DNA of 49,598 nt from Pectinatus brassicae (GCF_014201835.1 NZ_JACHFH010000023.1:1-49598), one strand, 5' to 3'; counted from the stretch's first letter, positions 9,601 through 18,349 are shown. Made by a program: numbers and translations. The notes: generated by a model not told the origin, from the sequence alone.

Positions 9601-10524
9601 GAAGTAGAAAAAATGTTTTCTACCACAAGCGCTAATATCGCACTGCACAGTCATAATGCTTTTGCTAAAGTCATTGACATGCCTTATAATGCTAAGAAAA
9701 CTATCAGACGTGCTATTGCTATTGCCCGCCCTAAAGTCTTTATACCAGTATTTCCTGGCACAAATTGTGAATACGACACACAAGCAGCTTTTGAACGTGC
9801 CGGCGCCGATGTTAATATTTTAGTCATTAAAAATTTAACACCAGCTGCAGTAGAAGAATCAGTAGCTGCAATTGCTAAAGCTATTCGTTCCAGTCAGATC
9901 GTAATGCTGCCAGGCGGTTTTTCCGGTGGTGACGAACCGGATGGCAGCGGTAAATTTATTGCTGCTACCTTTAGAAACCCACAAATTACTGATGCTATCC
10001 AAAAACTGCTGTATCAGCGCGATGGTCTGATGCTCGGTATCTGCAACGGTTTCCAGGCACTTATAAAATTAGGGCTCTTGCCTTATGGTGAAATCCGCAA
10101 CCTTGATATAGACGCGCCAACACTTACCTATAATGAAATTGGCCGCCATGTATCACGCATGGTTCAGACAAAAGTTGTTTCCAATTTGTCCCCATGGCTG
10201 CAAAAGACTAATCTCAATGATATGCATACTGTTGCTGTATCGCATGGCGAAGGACGCTTCTATGCTTCACCAGAAGTGATCAGCAAATTGCGTAAAAACG
10301 GCCAAATTGCCACCCAGTATGTTGATTTTCAAGGAACTCCATCTATGGATATAAAATTCAATCCTAACGGTTCTATCAATGCCATCGAAGGCATTACGAG
10401 TCCTGATGGACGTGTCTTTGGTAAAATGGGGCATTCCGAACGTATAACAGAAGACTTAGCCATAAATATACCTGGTGAAAAAAACCAATTGATATTTGAA
10501 TCTGGCGTAGCCTATTATAAATAA
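6640..10524 (+). CDS. purL: Phosphoribosylformylglycinamidine (FGAM) synthase, long single-chain form
   Basis: Catalyses FGAR + ATP + glutamine to FGAM in de novo purine synthesis. 1294 aa: the fused type in which the PurS-like N-terminal domain, two AIRS-type ATP-binding halves and a C-terminal glutamine amidotransferase are one chain, as in the clostridial clade. N-terminal signature RVIDTYWSDHCRHTTF, ATP-site FKNETHNHPTEIEPFGGAATC, and glutaminase motif GICNGFQAL with nucleophile Cys1135, plus FPGTNCEYDTQ and the later His of VSHGEGRF. Start ATG with GGAGG 8 nt upstream. Monocistronic: no other pur genes flank it, and terminators bound it. Confidence 0.96.
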   Translation: MSVKRIYVEKRPGSFDIPAQKLCADLKSMFNVTDLRIARVFRRYDIEGMTNEEFTKAKNVVFAEPPVDIIYDEELPQMKNARTFAVEFLPGQFDQTADSAAQCVQLITQKERPLIRTAKIIALIGNIDDTSFSQIKKYCINEVESREASMDKPETLAMQVNQPADVANLENFISMADNELQLLHDKLGLAMSYEDFLFCRKYFKEEEHRNPTITEIRVIDTYWSDHCRHTTFTTAIDNVSIENGTYSKSLQEAFELYKHYRDSIYAQERPMTLMDIAVIGMKVLKKSGKLDDLDVSEEINACSIVVPAMVNGKKENWLVMFKNETHNHPTEIEPFGGAATCLGGAIRDPLSGRSYVYQAMRVTGAADPRRSLSETIDGKLPQRKITRDAAHGYSSYGNQIGLATGQVHEVYHEGFLAKRLEVGAVIGAAPQENVVREVPQTDDVIILVGGRTGRDGIGGATGSSKEHTVESLESCGAEVQKGNAPTERKLQRLFRNKNVSLLIKRCNDFGAGGVAVAIGELADGLHINLDKIKKKYDGLDGTELAISESQERMAVVVDKENAQKFIDYAAAENLEATIVATVTDNNRLQMVWRDKTIVDINRSFLQTNGVQQHIDVKLSTPNKDNTYFSQLPEITADHDAFTSLWLKNLQDLNVCNQQGLSERFDSTIGAGSILMPFGGYTQRTPAEGMAAKLPVIGGDTDTATLMSFGFDPYLMSWSPYHGAVYSVVAALAKIAAMGGDYTRVRLTFQEYFESLGKDPEKWGKPFAALLGALKAQHEFGTAAIGGKDSMSGTFMDMTVPPSLIAFAVCPILADKVISSEFKMGGNLVYVLPVHRDEEDIPLFDKLKQNFASIHALANDRKIYSAMSVGKGGVAAAISKMCLGENLGFKFNDNITYDNHKLFGSNYGSILIEVAKEAQLDDLKKTGAILLGHVSSSPNIVFDNITISLNDIDKSFNSPLEKIFPTAIKATKTHDKSPVLPEESSVGFEVEKMFSTTSANIALHSHNAFAKVIDMPYNAKKTIRRAIAIARPKVFIPVFPGTNCEYDTQAAFERAGADVNILVIKNLTPAAVEESVAAIAKAIRSSQIVMLPGGFSGGDEPDGSGKFIAATFRNPQITDAIQKLLYQRDGLMLGICNGFQALIKLGLLPYGEIRNLDIDAPTLTYNEIGRHVSRMVQTKVVSNLSPWLQKTNLNDMHTVAVSHGEGRFYASPEVISKLRKNGQIATQYVDFQGTPSMDIKFNPNGSINAIEGITSPDGRVFGKMGHSERITEDLAINIPGEKNQLIFESGVAYYK

Positions 10525-10540
10525 ATTACTAAGAAATAAA

Positions 10541-10580
10541 AAAACAGCAAGTAGGCAATAATTGTCTACTTGCTGTTTTT
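10541..10580. terminator. Bidirectional terminator after purL
   Basis: Stem AACAGCAAGTAG/CTACTTGCTGTT with A run before and T run after, between convergent purL and the GntR gene. Confidence 0.85.
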
Positions 10581-10587
10581 TTATTTT

Positions 10588-11280
10588 TTACATTTGCAAA
10601 TCATAATTTTTTAATAAATATTCTCTTTGTGCATTCAAATGCAAAATCATGCCATTTTTAGCTCCTACACTATCTCCAACAGATATTGCTCTAGCAATTT
10701 GTCTATGTGCAACAATCGTTTCTTGACATAATGAATTATCCGTAATAAAAATATTTTTCTTTATAGATGCATGTATTATCTGTGTTATTTTATGGATAAT
10801 TTTATTGCCGCTGGCACTTGCAATTGATGTATGAAAAAGATTATCTTCTTCATCATAATCTTTTCCCTCTTTTATTAATTCCTCCACCGTAACACATAAA
10901 TCATTTATTTGTTTTATATTTTTTAAATTAGCTTTTTGCGCTGCTATCAATGCTATTTCTGGTTCTAAAATAAGGCGTACAGTAAGCATATCAAACGTAG
11001 TTGATATATCATTACCTAAAGGACCTAATCCTAAAGGATCAACTCCAATCCCTCGTTTTTCAGAAACAAATGTACCCGCGCCTTGTCTTATAACTAAAAT
11101 ATTTTGTGTTGATAATGATTTTAACGCTTCCCTAACAGTACTATTACCAACCTTAAATCTAGCAGCTATTTCTGTAACTGTTGGCAGTTTATCCCCTGGC
11201 TGCATATTCCTATTTTTTAACATATCTACTATATTATTGATTGTCACATTAACTAATGAAGTTCCCATTTTACCATCCAA
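10588..11280 (-). CDS. FadR-type GntR-family transcriptional regulator
   Basis: 230 aa. N-terminal winged helix (about 5-72: GDKLPTVTEIAARFKVGNST, then VREALKSL and the wing IRQGAGTFV), followed by the all-helical FCD effector domain with metal/ligand residues such as E-N-LFH-SIASASGN. The longest frame begins at TTG (11280); the ATG at 11268 (MGTSLV) is preceded by GGATGG and is the likelier start. This subfamily commonly controls sugar-acid or hydroxyacid catabolism. The adjacent same-strand MFS transporter, its probable former target, is a pseudogene. Confidence 0.88.
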   Translation of the reverse strand: MDGKMGTSLVNVTINNIVDMLKNRNMQPGDKLPTVTEIAARFKVGNSTVREALKSLSTQNILVIRQGAGTFVSEKRGIGVDPLGLGPLGNDISTTFDMLTVRLILEPEIALIAAQKANLKNIKQINDLCVTVEELIKEGKDYDEEDNLFHTSIASASGNKIIHKITQIIHASIKKNIFITDNSLCQETIVAHRQIARAISVGDSVGAKNGMILHLNAQREYLLKNYDLQM

Positions 11281-11304
11281 TTTACATTTATCTAAATATT
11301 TTAT

Positions 11305-11757
11305 TCAAATGAGCCATGCTACTAAAGGCATCGCAAAAGCTGTTCCAAATTTACTACCACTATCAAATAAAGCCGTTATCTTACCTCTTTCATGATCTGG
11401 AAACCATTTTGCTACAATCCTCGCATTACAAGGATATACACCAGCCCCCCATAAATATTCTAGCTCCAATAAAACCATTTACTGACCTACATCCAGCAGT
11501 TGCAGCTGTTGCTAAAGACCACCATACAACTGCTATTGCCATTATTATTTTTTGCCAAAATTTATCTCCTATCCATCCAGCAGGAATTTGCATTAAAGCA
11601 TAACTAAAAAAGAACATCGACATTATATATCCCATTTCTGCGAATTAATATTTAGCTCTCTCATTATTTCTGGTGCTGCTAACATAACAGTTCTATCTAA
11701 ATAATTAACAACAATTGCTGTCAACATAAGAACCGCAATTATACACGACAAACGCAT
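11305..11757 (-). pseudogene. Broken MFS transporter (sugar-acid/ACS-type) remnant
   Basis: Reading the minus strand across frames restores the N-terminal third of an MFS permease: a first helix with VVNYLDRTVMLAAPEIMREL, then MGYIMSMFFFSYALMQIPAG and a second part ARIVAKWFPDHERGKITALF. These are typical of the anion:cation symporter subfamily (hexuronate, galactonate, glucarate). Two frameshifts break it: one base lost near 11640 and one extra G in a six-G run near 11449-11454. It then stops after about 150 codons where about 430 are expected, so the C-terminal two-thirds is deleted. Lies directly upstream of the FadR-type gene on the same strand. Confidence 0.8.
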
Positions 11758-11904
11758 GGAATTAAATTCAAACAAATAAATGGCAAATAATAAATTTTTT
11801 AATTGAACTTAAATCTGCATAATTTTTTCGATATATTTTTCAGTGCTTAAGCTAATCATAAGGCCGGATGTTTACTTGAACATATTTATTTTTTATTCAT
11901 GCGT

Positions 11905-12087
11905 TTGTCGTGCCAGTGAACCCATGTCTCTTGACAACAAATATTTTCCTTAGACAACTATATCGCAACACCACATATGGCATGGTATTCAGAAGAGGCT
12001 GCTAAGGAGCTGAATCGCAAGGTTGCAGAAGAAACCGTTCGTTTTTTTGCCAATAAACCACTTCATTACAAAGTCAATACTCTTTAA
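11905..12087 (+). pseudogene. C-terminal remnant of a D-2-hydroxyacid dehydrogenase
   Basis: The reading frame from about 11951 to the TAA at 12085-12087 encodes LDNYIATPHMAWYSEEA followed by a helix rich in E/K and ending HYKVNTL. That is the conserved C-terminal edge of NAD-dependent D-2-hydroxyacid dehydrogenases, whose catalytic His sits in the TPH-AW motif. A preceding piece, ASEPMSLDNKYF, lies in another frame, implying a single-base loss near 11953. No start, Rossmann fold or N-terminal domain remains. Together with the broken MFS gene it suggests a hydroxyacid or sugar-acid utilisation locus lost by deletion. Confidence 0.7.
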
Positions 12088-12089
12088 AT

Positions 12090-12133
12090 AAAAAGGCTGA
12101 TGCACATTATTAAATCTGTGCACCAGCCTTTTT
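12090..12133. terminator. Bidirectional terminator, member of a recurring hairpin family
   Basis: AAAAAGGCTGATGCACA pairs with TGTGCACCAGCCTTTTT. Serves the minus-strand FIST-MCP gene, whose stop it overlaps. Very similar hairpins occur at 20981-21026 and 28945-28990. Confidence 0.85.
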
Positions 12134-14195
12134 ATATTCCCATCTCGATATTGCGAATTAAATCTGTTAAATTTTTCAAGCCTTCTTGTGTCATTGTCCC
12201 TATCTCATTTAATTCTTTTATCGACTGTGATGATGTTTTAATGTGTTTCATGCTTTCATCCAGATTTTCATTCAACGTTACAGCCTGTTTAGTGAAGTCT
12301 TCCTGAAATTCTCTTATACCTTTTTCAAAAGTCTTATTTTCTTTGATAATATCATCTATGTCTTTTACATCTTTGAGCAATACATTGATAGCTTCATTTG
12401 ATGTCTGCAGACTCGCTTGCGTATTTTCAGATAATTTTCTTACCTCTTGAGCTACAACCGAAAAACCTCTGCCAGCCTCTCCAGCTCTAGCTGCCTCTAT
12501 AGCTGCATTCAATGCCAGCAAATTAATTTCAGAAGAAATATCTGTTATCATATTCATAACAGCATCAATTTTTTTCGTACTGTCATTAAGCATATCTAAT
12601 TTAGGTGTAATTGTATTACTCCTCTGCATTAATTCATCAAACAAACCACTTTGTTCTTTTATTTTTCCAGATAATTCCTGCATAAAAGATTGTATATTAC
12701 GTGAATCATCAGATAGTTTAGTAATAACTTCTATGATATCAGGCAGTTTCCCCTGTAAATGTTTAAACATTCCTATTATTTCATTTTTAAGATTTTCGCT
12801 TTGCTGTTGTCTTTCAATAATTCTAGCCAAGAAAAATCTTTGACATGCCGCATAAATCACAGGAAATGAATCAATATATTCATCTTCAAAATCACGCTCA
12901 TCAGTTATATCATAAAAAAAGATCGCCGTTAAAGTTTCATTTACATGAAGTCCGCTTATTTCCCCAAAACTGGAAAATCCTGCAATAGCATCAGCATTAA
13001 TATTCCCAACTTTATTTATTTCATGAGTATAGCACAAACGTCTTAAAATACAGTCATTAAAAACAGCGCCAATTGGTTTAGGCTTATTTGCAAAATACCT
13101 CTCTAGGTCATTATAAAATGTTTCCAATAAAGAAGTTCTTTTCAATAAATACAGTTTTTCTCCTGAAAATATATCGCAAAAAAATTTAATATGATTATTA
13201 TTTTCATCTATCGATGCCACAGATCTTATATAGTTTTCTCCCTGTACATCTATCGCAAATGTATATTCGTGCATCTTCTCATTAAGCTCAGCAACTGTCC
13301 GGCAATTAAATTTACTCTTTAAAATATCTATAAAAGATCCTGACTGTTGTGTTTTTTCATCTACAACTGTTTCAATATAGCGTAATGCAGTATTCGTTGC
13401 AACAGCTGTATACTCATCACCAGTTCTCTCACCCGACTGAGTCTTAAAAATACTATAACGATAATTTTTATTTAGTTTAATAAAAGTAACTACTGCGTGA
13501 TGTTCCAAAACATTATTGTTATCGTATATATACGTATGCTGAAAATCAAGTTTGCCCCCGGCACTGCCCCCAACAAAAGGGCACGGGAACTCTTTTTCTC
13601 TATATAAAGCCTGTACAACAAAAGTTTCGCAGTTTGACAGTCCATCAACATATATCAATGCAAAAGTATCTTTAACATTTATAGTAAATGGCACCTTATG
13701 TTTTCTCATTTCATGCTGCAGCGCTGATACCCGTTCTTCTACTGTCAGTTTAATATTCCCACTGCTTAAGTCCTTATCCGGCAACGGTATGCTCATCATA
13801 TATATATCTTTAATTACTTTTCTTGAATAAACCTGCAATAATATTTTATGCCTGTTTTCATCCGCACTACAATATATACTATTATTATCAGGTATAGAAG
13901 CAAGTTCCCCAGCAGTTGAGACCATCAACAATTTAGTTTCTTTCGATAATATTGCTTTTATCTTAGAAGCTATTGTATCCATTTGATTGTCTGCTGAAAT
14001 AAACCCAATAATCAATGCTGGTCCTTCTTCAACATCTAAAAATATTTTCATTTTATCCATACTAATTTGATTAGCATCAATGTAAATTGTATCAATAAGT
14101 TTTTTTCTCGATTCATTTACGGAAAGTTCAGCTTCAAAGGGATCATTATCTTGTAAATCCGCTACATTAGCTGATTTAAAATATTTTTTCAACAT
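12132..14195 (-). CDS. FIST-domain soluble chemoreceptor-like protein (FIST_N-FIST_C-MCP signal)
   Basis: 687 aa, no transmembrane segment. The N-terminal half resembles FIST_N ([14 protein letters not shown], then the glycine-rich FVGGSAGGK) and FIST_C (about 270-440), an input module thought to bind small ligands such as amino acids. The C-terminal part (about 470-687) is a methyl-accepting signalling coiled coil with the hairpin tip [20 protein letters not shown] and the following [12 protein letters not shown] that contacts CheA/CheW. Likely a cytoplasmic sensor feeding a chemotaxis array; no che genes are in the window. Start ATG with TAGGAGG upstream. A monocistronic unit bounded by terminators. 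Confidence 0.85.
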   Translation of the reverse strand: MLKKYFKSANVADLQDNDPFEAELSVNESRKKLIDTIYIDANQISMDKMKIFLDVEEGPALIIGFISADNQMDTIASKIKAILSKETKLLMVSTAGELASIPDNNSIYCSADENRHKILLQVYSRKVIKDIYMMSIPLPDKDLSSGNIKLTVEERVSALQHEMRKHKVPFTINVKDTFALIYVDGLSNCETFVVQALYREKEFPCPFVGGSAGGKLDFQHTYIYDNNNVLEHHAVVTFIKLNKNYRYSIFKTQSGERTGDEYTAVATNTALRYIETVVDEKTQQSGSFIDILKSKFNCRTVAELNEKMHEYTFAIDVQGENYIRSVASIDENNNHIKFFCDIFSGEKLYLLKRTSLLETFYNDLERYFANKPKPIGAVFNDCILRRLCYTHEINKVGNINADAIAGFSSFGEISGLHVNETLTAIFFYDITDERDFEDEYIDSFPVIYAACQRFFLARIIERQQQSENLKNEIIGMFKHLQGKLPDIIEVITKLSDDSRNIQSFMQELSGKIKEQSGLFDELMQRSNTITPKLDMLNDSTKKIDAVMNMITDISSEINLLALNAAIEAARAGEAGRGFSVVAQEVRKLSENTQASLQTSNEAINVLLKDVKDIDDIIKENKTFEKGIREFQEDFTKQAVTLNENLDESMKHIKTSSQSIKELNEIGTMTQEGLKNLTDLIRNIEMGI

Positions 14196-14267
14196 AACCT
14201 AGCCTCCTAGCAATATATTATCTATAATATTATTTCCCATTAATAAATAAATTCCTGCTAAAAAACA

Positions 14268-14304
14268 AAAACCCTGTATTTTATTAACAATAAAATACAG
14301 GGTT
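14268..14304 (-). terminator. Terminator after usp
   Basis: Perfect stem AAACCCTGTATTTTATT/AATAAAATACAGGGTTT with a short loop, followed on the minus strand by TTGTTTTTT. Confidence 0.85.
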
Positions 14305-14309
14305 TGAGA

Positions 14310-14732
14310 TTATTTGACAATAGAAACCGGTACTTTTGCATTCTCAACTACATATTGACTAACGCTTCCTAAAAGGACGCCTTTCACAACACCAAGGCCG
14401 CGACTACCCATTACAATCATATCATTCTTGTTGTCTTCAGCAAATTCCAAAATCGTTACTGCCGGGGAACCTGTTTCTGAAAATGCTTCTGATTCAACAT
14501 CCTGCGGTACTTTAGCCAGTGCCCCATCCAAAACAGCATCACCTGCTTTGGTAACAGCATCTAATATTGCATCCGATAAGCATGCATTAATAGCCAACTG
14601 ATTAATATTGGCGACGTATAAAAAATCCAATTTAGCCTTATAAATCTGTGCTAAATTTATAGCAAAATCTACCGCTCTATCAGAACCCTCCGAACCATCT
14701 ACTGGAACAAGAATAGTTTTTATATCATTCAT
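14310..14732 (-). CDS. Universal stress protein (UspA family)
   Basis: 140-aa single Usp domain. N-terminal TILVPVDGSEGSDRAV and the C-terminal ATP-binding signature GSRGLGVVKGVLLGSVSQYV (G-2X-G-9X-G-S) mark the ATP-binding subgroup. Family role: nucleotide-dependent stress adaptation; the specific partner is unknown. Start preceded by GGAGGGG. Stands alone between terminators. Confidence 0.92.
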   Translation of the reverse strand: MNDIKTILVPVDGSEGSDRAVDFAINLAQIYKAKLDFLYVANINQLAINACLSDAILDAVTKAGDAVLDGALAKVPQDVESEAFSETGSPAVTILEFAEDNKNDMIVMGSRGLGVVKGVLLGSVSQYVVENAKVPVSIVK

Positions 14733-14844
14733 ATTAACCCCTCCATCGCTATTATAGAACTTGATTTAATTATAATGCAATTCATACTATTTGTCCATTA
14801 CGTACAGCAATTATCAACATATTATCCAGCTTATATCATATTAT

Positions 14845-14897
14845 AAAAAACTGCTAAACACTAAAAGAGTATTATCTCCCTTTTTTGCGTTTAGCAG
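14845..14897 (-). terminator. Terminator overlapping the 3' end of tadA
   Basis: On the minus strand CTGCTAAACGC... pairs with ...GTGTTTAGCAG followed by TTTTTT. The upstream arm lies within the last codons of tadA, so the stem is partly coding. Confidence 0.7.
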
Positions 14898-15345
14898 TAA
14901 AAAATTCATGTAAAAGCATTTTGCATTCATCTTCTAAAACTCCTGCCCGGACTTCAATTCTATGATTTAATGCCGGATGTGTCGGTATAGCAAACAAAGA
15001 CTCCATTGCACCCATGCGAGTATCCAGGGCTCCATATACTACACGCCTTATCCGGCTTAAAAGTATCGCTCCAGCGCACATAGGGCATGGCTCCAATGTT
15101 ACATACAAAGTAAGATCCGTAAGCCGCCATCGCTGCAGTTTAGCAGCAGCTCTTCTCATTACCAAAATTTCCGCATGTGCTGTCGCATCACGTCTTTGTT
15201 CCTGCTCATTATGGGCAAAGGCTATTATTTCGCCTCTTTCATCAACAAGCACTGCACCAACCGGTACTTCATTTTTATTTTGAGCTTGCTTAGCCTGCAG
15301 CAATGCCTGCCGCATCATTTTTTCATCTAGAGAAATTCGAGACAT
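14872..15345 (-). CDS. tadA: tRNA(adenine-34) deaminase
   Basis: Deaminates A34 of tRNA-Arg(ACG) to inosine. 157 aa, normal length. Zinc/catalytic residues are visible: HAE (His57, Glu59) and PCPMC (Cys87, Cys90). The segment MGAMESLF and the basic C-terminus are typical of bacterial TadA. Start ATG with GGTGGAG upstream. It overlaps the 3' end of a small basic ORF by 23 nt, so the two are probably cotranscribed. Confidence 0.95.
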   Translation of the reverse strand: MSRISLDEKMMRQALLQAKQAQNKNEVPVGAVLVDERGEIIAFAHNEQEQRRDATAHAEILVMRRAAAKLQRWRLTDLTLYVTLEPCPMCAGAILLSRIRRVVYGALDTRMGAMESLFAIPTHPALNHRIEVRAGVLEDECKMLLHEFFTAKRKKGR

Positions 15346-15547
15346 GTATCTCCACCTTATAAGGAGCAGTATTAATTTTATCCTCTGCCTTATTTTTTTC
15401 CATTGCTTTATTCAGCATTTTTTTAAATGGCACTTGATTTTTTTTCTTTTCTTTCTCGGAGTCATCAAATCGGTTGTCTACCGGCTTATAGTTATACCTT
15501 ATTATAACATTGCCAGCCCTAGCTATTTTTTCAACACGCGGTACCAT
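15323..15547 (-). CDS. Small highly charged hypothetical protein upstream of tadA
   Basis: 74 aa, not recognised. A hydrophobic N-terminal stretch (about residues 5-20, IARAGNVIIRYNYKPV) is followed by a lysine/glutamate-rich segment. A strong Shine-Dalgarno (AAAGGAGG, 7 nt before ATG) argues for translation. The 3' end overlaps tadA by 23 nt, suggesting translational coupling. No signal peptide or clear membrane helix. Function unknown. Confidence 0.65.
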   Translation of the reverse strand: MVPRVEKIARAGNVIIRYNYKPVDNRFDDSEKEKKKNQVPFKKMLNKAMEKNKAEDKINTAPYKVEIHVSNFSR

Positions 15548-15569
15548 ACAAATTCCTCCTTTATAAATT

Positions 15570-15700
15570 CCTTTTTATAAAGCATTCACACAGGATAGTT
15601 TATTGCAGCCCTCTTGGCTGCCCTTTATGAATATAAAACTATCCCTATATATATTATATCGTACAATGTGTAATTTTGTTAAGTATTTTTCTGAATATTT
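15570..15700 (-). promoter_or_regulatory. Promoter and structured 5' leader of the small ORF-tadA operon
   Basis: Minus-strand promoter: TTAACA, 18 nt, TATAAT (near 15655-15684). The transcript would begin close to GGGATAGTTT, which pairs with AAACTATCC about 45 nt later. Inside this stem a second hairpin GCAGCC-aagag-GGCTGC forms. The nested hairpin occupies about 15594-15646 and could protect or regulate the mRNA 5' end. No known riboswitch was recognised. Confidence 0.45.
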
Positions 15701-15742
15701 TTTATTTACAACGATTCTCACAAAATAGTTTCATCGTAATTT

Positions 15743-16222
15743 TTACCAATGATATTTTTCACCACGATTTATTTTAAACGCACGATATATTTGTTCTACC
15801 AACAATAGTTTAACCATCTGATGCGTAAAAGTCATGCGGGAAAAGCTGATTTTCATATCAGCTTTTTCCCGTAATTCCGCAGAAAGGCCAAATGCCCCGC
15901 CAATTATAAAGCTAAGATTACTTTTGCCATTCAATCCCAAATCACTGATTTTTACCGCCAATTCTTCCGATGAAATCTGTTTGCCATAAACATCAAGGAC
16001 AAATAAAAAATCATTGGCGGGAACTCGCTTTAACAACCGTTGTCCTTCAGCCAGCAATATTTTTTCTTTTTCGGCCAACGATGGTGCATCTGGCATTTTT
16101 TCTTCATTAAGTTCAATGATATCAAGCTGCGTAAAAGGCCGCAGCCGCTTGGAAAATTCTGCTATGCCTTCACGCAGATAAGACTCTTTTAGCTTTCCTG
16201 CACTTATTATTGTTATTTTCAT
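15743..16222 (-). CDS. rlmH: 23S rRNA (pseudouridine1915-N3)-methyltransferase
   Basis: SPOUT-fold methyltransferase of 159 aa, exact family length, acting on pseudouridine 1915 of 23S rRNA in assembled 70S ribosomes. Motifs: N-terminal ITIISAGKLKESYLREG, FLFVLDVYGKQISSEE, the SAM-binding knot FIIGGAFGLS, and the C-terminal RMTFTHQMVKLLLVEQIYRA ending in RGEKYHW. The start overlaps the htrA stop by one nt (TAATG), showing operon coupling. Third gene of a walJ-htrA-rlmH run. Confidence 0.96.
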   Translation of the reverse strand: MKITIISAGKLKESYLREGIAEFSKRLRPFTQLDIIELNEEKMPDAPSLAEKEKILLAEGQRLLKRVPANDFLFVLDVYGKQISSEELAVKISDLGLNGKSNLSFIIGGAFGLSAELREKADMKISFSRMTFTHQMVKLLLVEQIYRAFKINRGEKYHW

Positions 16223-17358
16223 TAATTTTTCGCCGGCATTTCCTGCAATTTGGCAGATACCGTCGTTTCCTGTCCATCTCTAATTATTACCACAGAAACC
16301 GTATCAGAAATATTGTGTTTAGCAACAGCGTCCCGCAAATCAGCTACAGTATTAATTTCTTTATTATCTACTTTTGTGATTATGTCGCCACGCCGCAGTC
16401 CTGCCTGTGCCGCCGGTCCATCGGCTTCAACCTGTACTACATATACACCTTTATCAATATTAAGCAAATAGCCATTTTTAGCTGCTGTATTTTTATCAAA
16501 TACACCTACCCCTAAATACGGTCTGGCCACATGTCCCTGTTCAATAATTTGTTTTATTATTGGCTGCACTGTATTTATCGGAATAGCAAATCCCATTCCT
16601 TCCACACCCGTTGCAGCCAGCTTAGCACTATTTATCCCAATAACAAAACCATCAGTATTGACAAGCGCGCCACCGGAATTACCTGGATTTATAGCAGCAT
16701 CCGTCTGCAATAATTTGACTCGGCCCTCACCTATATCCAATGTACGATTTAGAGCACTTATAACACCCGCAGTAACACTGCCTTGAAATTCCAATCCCAT
16801 CGGATTACCAATAGCTATCGCTGGTTCGCCTACTAAAATATCATCAGAATTGCCAAATTTAGCTACTGGCAAATCCTTGGCATCAACTTTTACAACGGCT
16901 ATATCTGTCACCGGATCTGTTCCAACCAGCTTTCCTGGCAGGCTTCGTCCATCGGCAAGTGATACAGTAATTTCCTTGGCGCCAGCAATAACATGATTAT
17001 TGGTCACGATATAGCCGTCACTTCTAAAAATAACACCTGAACCAACGCCTTGCTTTACTTCCACCTGATTGTTAAACCAATCACGTGCTACAGCTTTATT
17101 AGTTATTCCCACCACAGCAGGACCTACAGCCTTAGCAGCTCTAACCACAGGTGTATTACGGGCATCCGACACCGGACCTTTTGGCGGTGTAGCCTGAACA
17201 ACTTTATCGGTATTCGGGGAATTTTTTAATGCACCTTTATTACTATCACTTGCCCCCAAAGAGCATCCTGCCACCACTATTGTAATGATCACTAACGCTC
17301 CTGCCAGAAATGATAATGTCTGGGAAAAATATTTTTTTTCTTTTAATTTTTTTAACAT
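16222..17358 (-). CDS. htrA: HtrA/DegP-like membrane-anchored serine protease
   Basis: Envelope quality-control protease. A single N-terminal membrane anchor (about 20-38 of the longest frame) precedes a trypsin-like domain with the triad His128 (TNNHVI), Asp158 (TDIAVVKV) and Ser234 (NPGNSGGALV), then one PDZ domain (about 285-380; YLGVGVFD...GPAAQAGLRRGDIITKV). Residues are numbered from an upstream ATG at 17376; the ATG at 17358 is preferred because GAGGGGG lies 9 nt before it. A Cys-containing VAGCS after the hydrophobic stretch could be a lipobox, but a helix anchor is more usual. Located between walJ and rlmH, as in Bacillus yycJ-yycK-yydA. Confidence 0.93.
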   Translation of the reverse strand: MLKKLKEKKYFSQTLSFLAGALVIITIVVAGCSLGASDSNKGALKNSPNTDKVVQATPPKGPVSDARNTPVVRAAKAVGPAVVGITNKAVARDWFNNQVEVKQGVGSGVIFRSDGYIVTNNHVIAGAKEITVSLADGRSLPGKLVGTDPVTDIAVVKVDAKDLPVAKFGNSDDILVGEPAIAIGNPMGLEFQGSVTAGVISALNRTLDIGEGRVKLLQTDAAINPGNSGGALVNTDGFVIGINSAKLAATGVEGMGFAIPINTVQPIIKQIIEQGHVARPYLGVGVFDKNTAAKNGYLLNIDKGVYVVQVEADGPAAQAGLRRGDIITKVDNKEINTVADLRDAVAKHNISDTVSVVIIRDGQETTVSAKLQEMPAKN

Positions 17359-17408
17359 ATATTTCGTCCCCCTCATTAAAATATACTATTTAATTCACAG
17401 TCCAGCTT

Positions 17409-18191
17409 TTATATAAATTGTCCATCCAATGTTACTACCTCATTTTGTTTCGCTAGCTGCAGCATAAGCTCTGAGCCCAATTTTATGCCTTGCTTTTTTA
17501 TTATACCAGTAATAGTTTCTGCGGCTAGTTTAGGACAATTATTTTCAGCGCTCATATGTGCCAAAAACACATGCGATTCCCTTTTTTTCATTCTTACCAA
17601 TGCCCAAGCAGCATCACCATTAGATAAATGTCCGCGATTACCCATAATACGTTTTTTGAGCATCCAGGGGTATGACCCTTCCGAAAGCATTTCAGGGTCA
17701 TGATTAGCTTCGAGTACCAATACATCAGAATTATCAATTGCCTCTTGAACATTACTTGTCACAAACCCCAAATCAGTTGCCACTGTAATTTTTTTATTAT
17801 CTCCGATAAGGCTATACCCTACCGGATTGGCTGCATCATGGGAAATGTTAAAGGCATTTACTGCCAGTTGGCCAATCTTAAAACTATCCTGTATAGGATT
17901 AAGACAATCCTGCGGTAATTTGTCTAAACAATACATTGATCTAAAAGTTTCCAAACGTGAATAAAGCGGTATATGATATTTTTTGCACAACGTAGTCAAC
18001 CCTGCTATATGATCACGGTGTTCATGGGTTATAATTACACCCTGTACATCTTTAATATCCTCGCCTAATCCTTCTAAGGCTTTAACTATACGCCTAGTGC
18101 TTATTCCCGCATCTATTAATAATCGCGTCCCGCCAATTTCGGCAAAGACAGCATTCCCTTTACTACCACTTGCTAATACAGCAACCTGCAA
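17409..18191 (-). CDS. walJ: WalJ/YycJ-type metallo-beta-lactamase-fold hydrolase
   Basis: 260-aa MBL-fold protein with the dinuclear metal motif HEHRDH (His56, His58, Asp60, His61), N-terminal LASGSKGNA and later FNISHDAANPVGY. The family has been linked to DNA repair/5'-3' exonuclease-type activity and cell-wall-cycle coordination. It heads a walJ-htrA-rlmH unit here; walRKHI are not upstream in this window, since a cold-shock gene lies there instead. Start ATG with AGAGAGGA upstream. Confidence 0.9.
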   Translation of the reverse strand: MQVAVLASGSKGNAVFAEIGGTRLLIDAGISTRRIVKALEGLGEDIKDVQGVIITHEHRDHIAGLTTLCKKYHIPLYSRLETFRSMYCLDKLPQDCLNPIQDSFKIGQLAVNAFNISHDAANPVGYSLIGDNKKITVATDLGFVTSNVQEAIDNSDVLVLEANHDPEMLSEGSYPWMLKKRIMGNRGHLSNGDAAWALVRMKKRESHVFLAHMSAENNCPKLAAETITGIIKKQGIKLGSELMLQLAKQNEVVTLDGQFI

Positions 18192-18349
18192 ATTTATCGT
18201 CCTCTCTTATCCTATTGATAATAAACATTAGATAGCTATAATTATACCATTATAATATATATATCAGCAACGAATCAGCATAGCAAGAATAATAAATTAA
18301 AATAAATATACCAATAATTTATGGCAAATCTATGACTTTATATAGCAGA

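Noticed and set aside
11316-11603. Plus-strand 95-aa ORF
   Set aside because: Antisense shadow of the MFS pseudogene.
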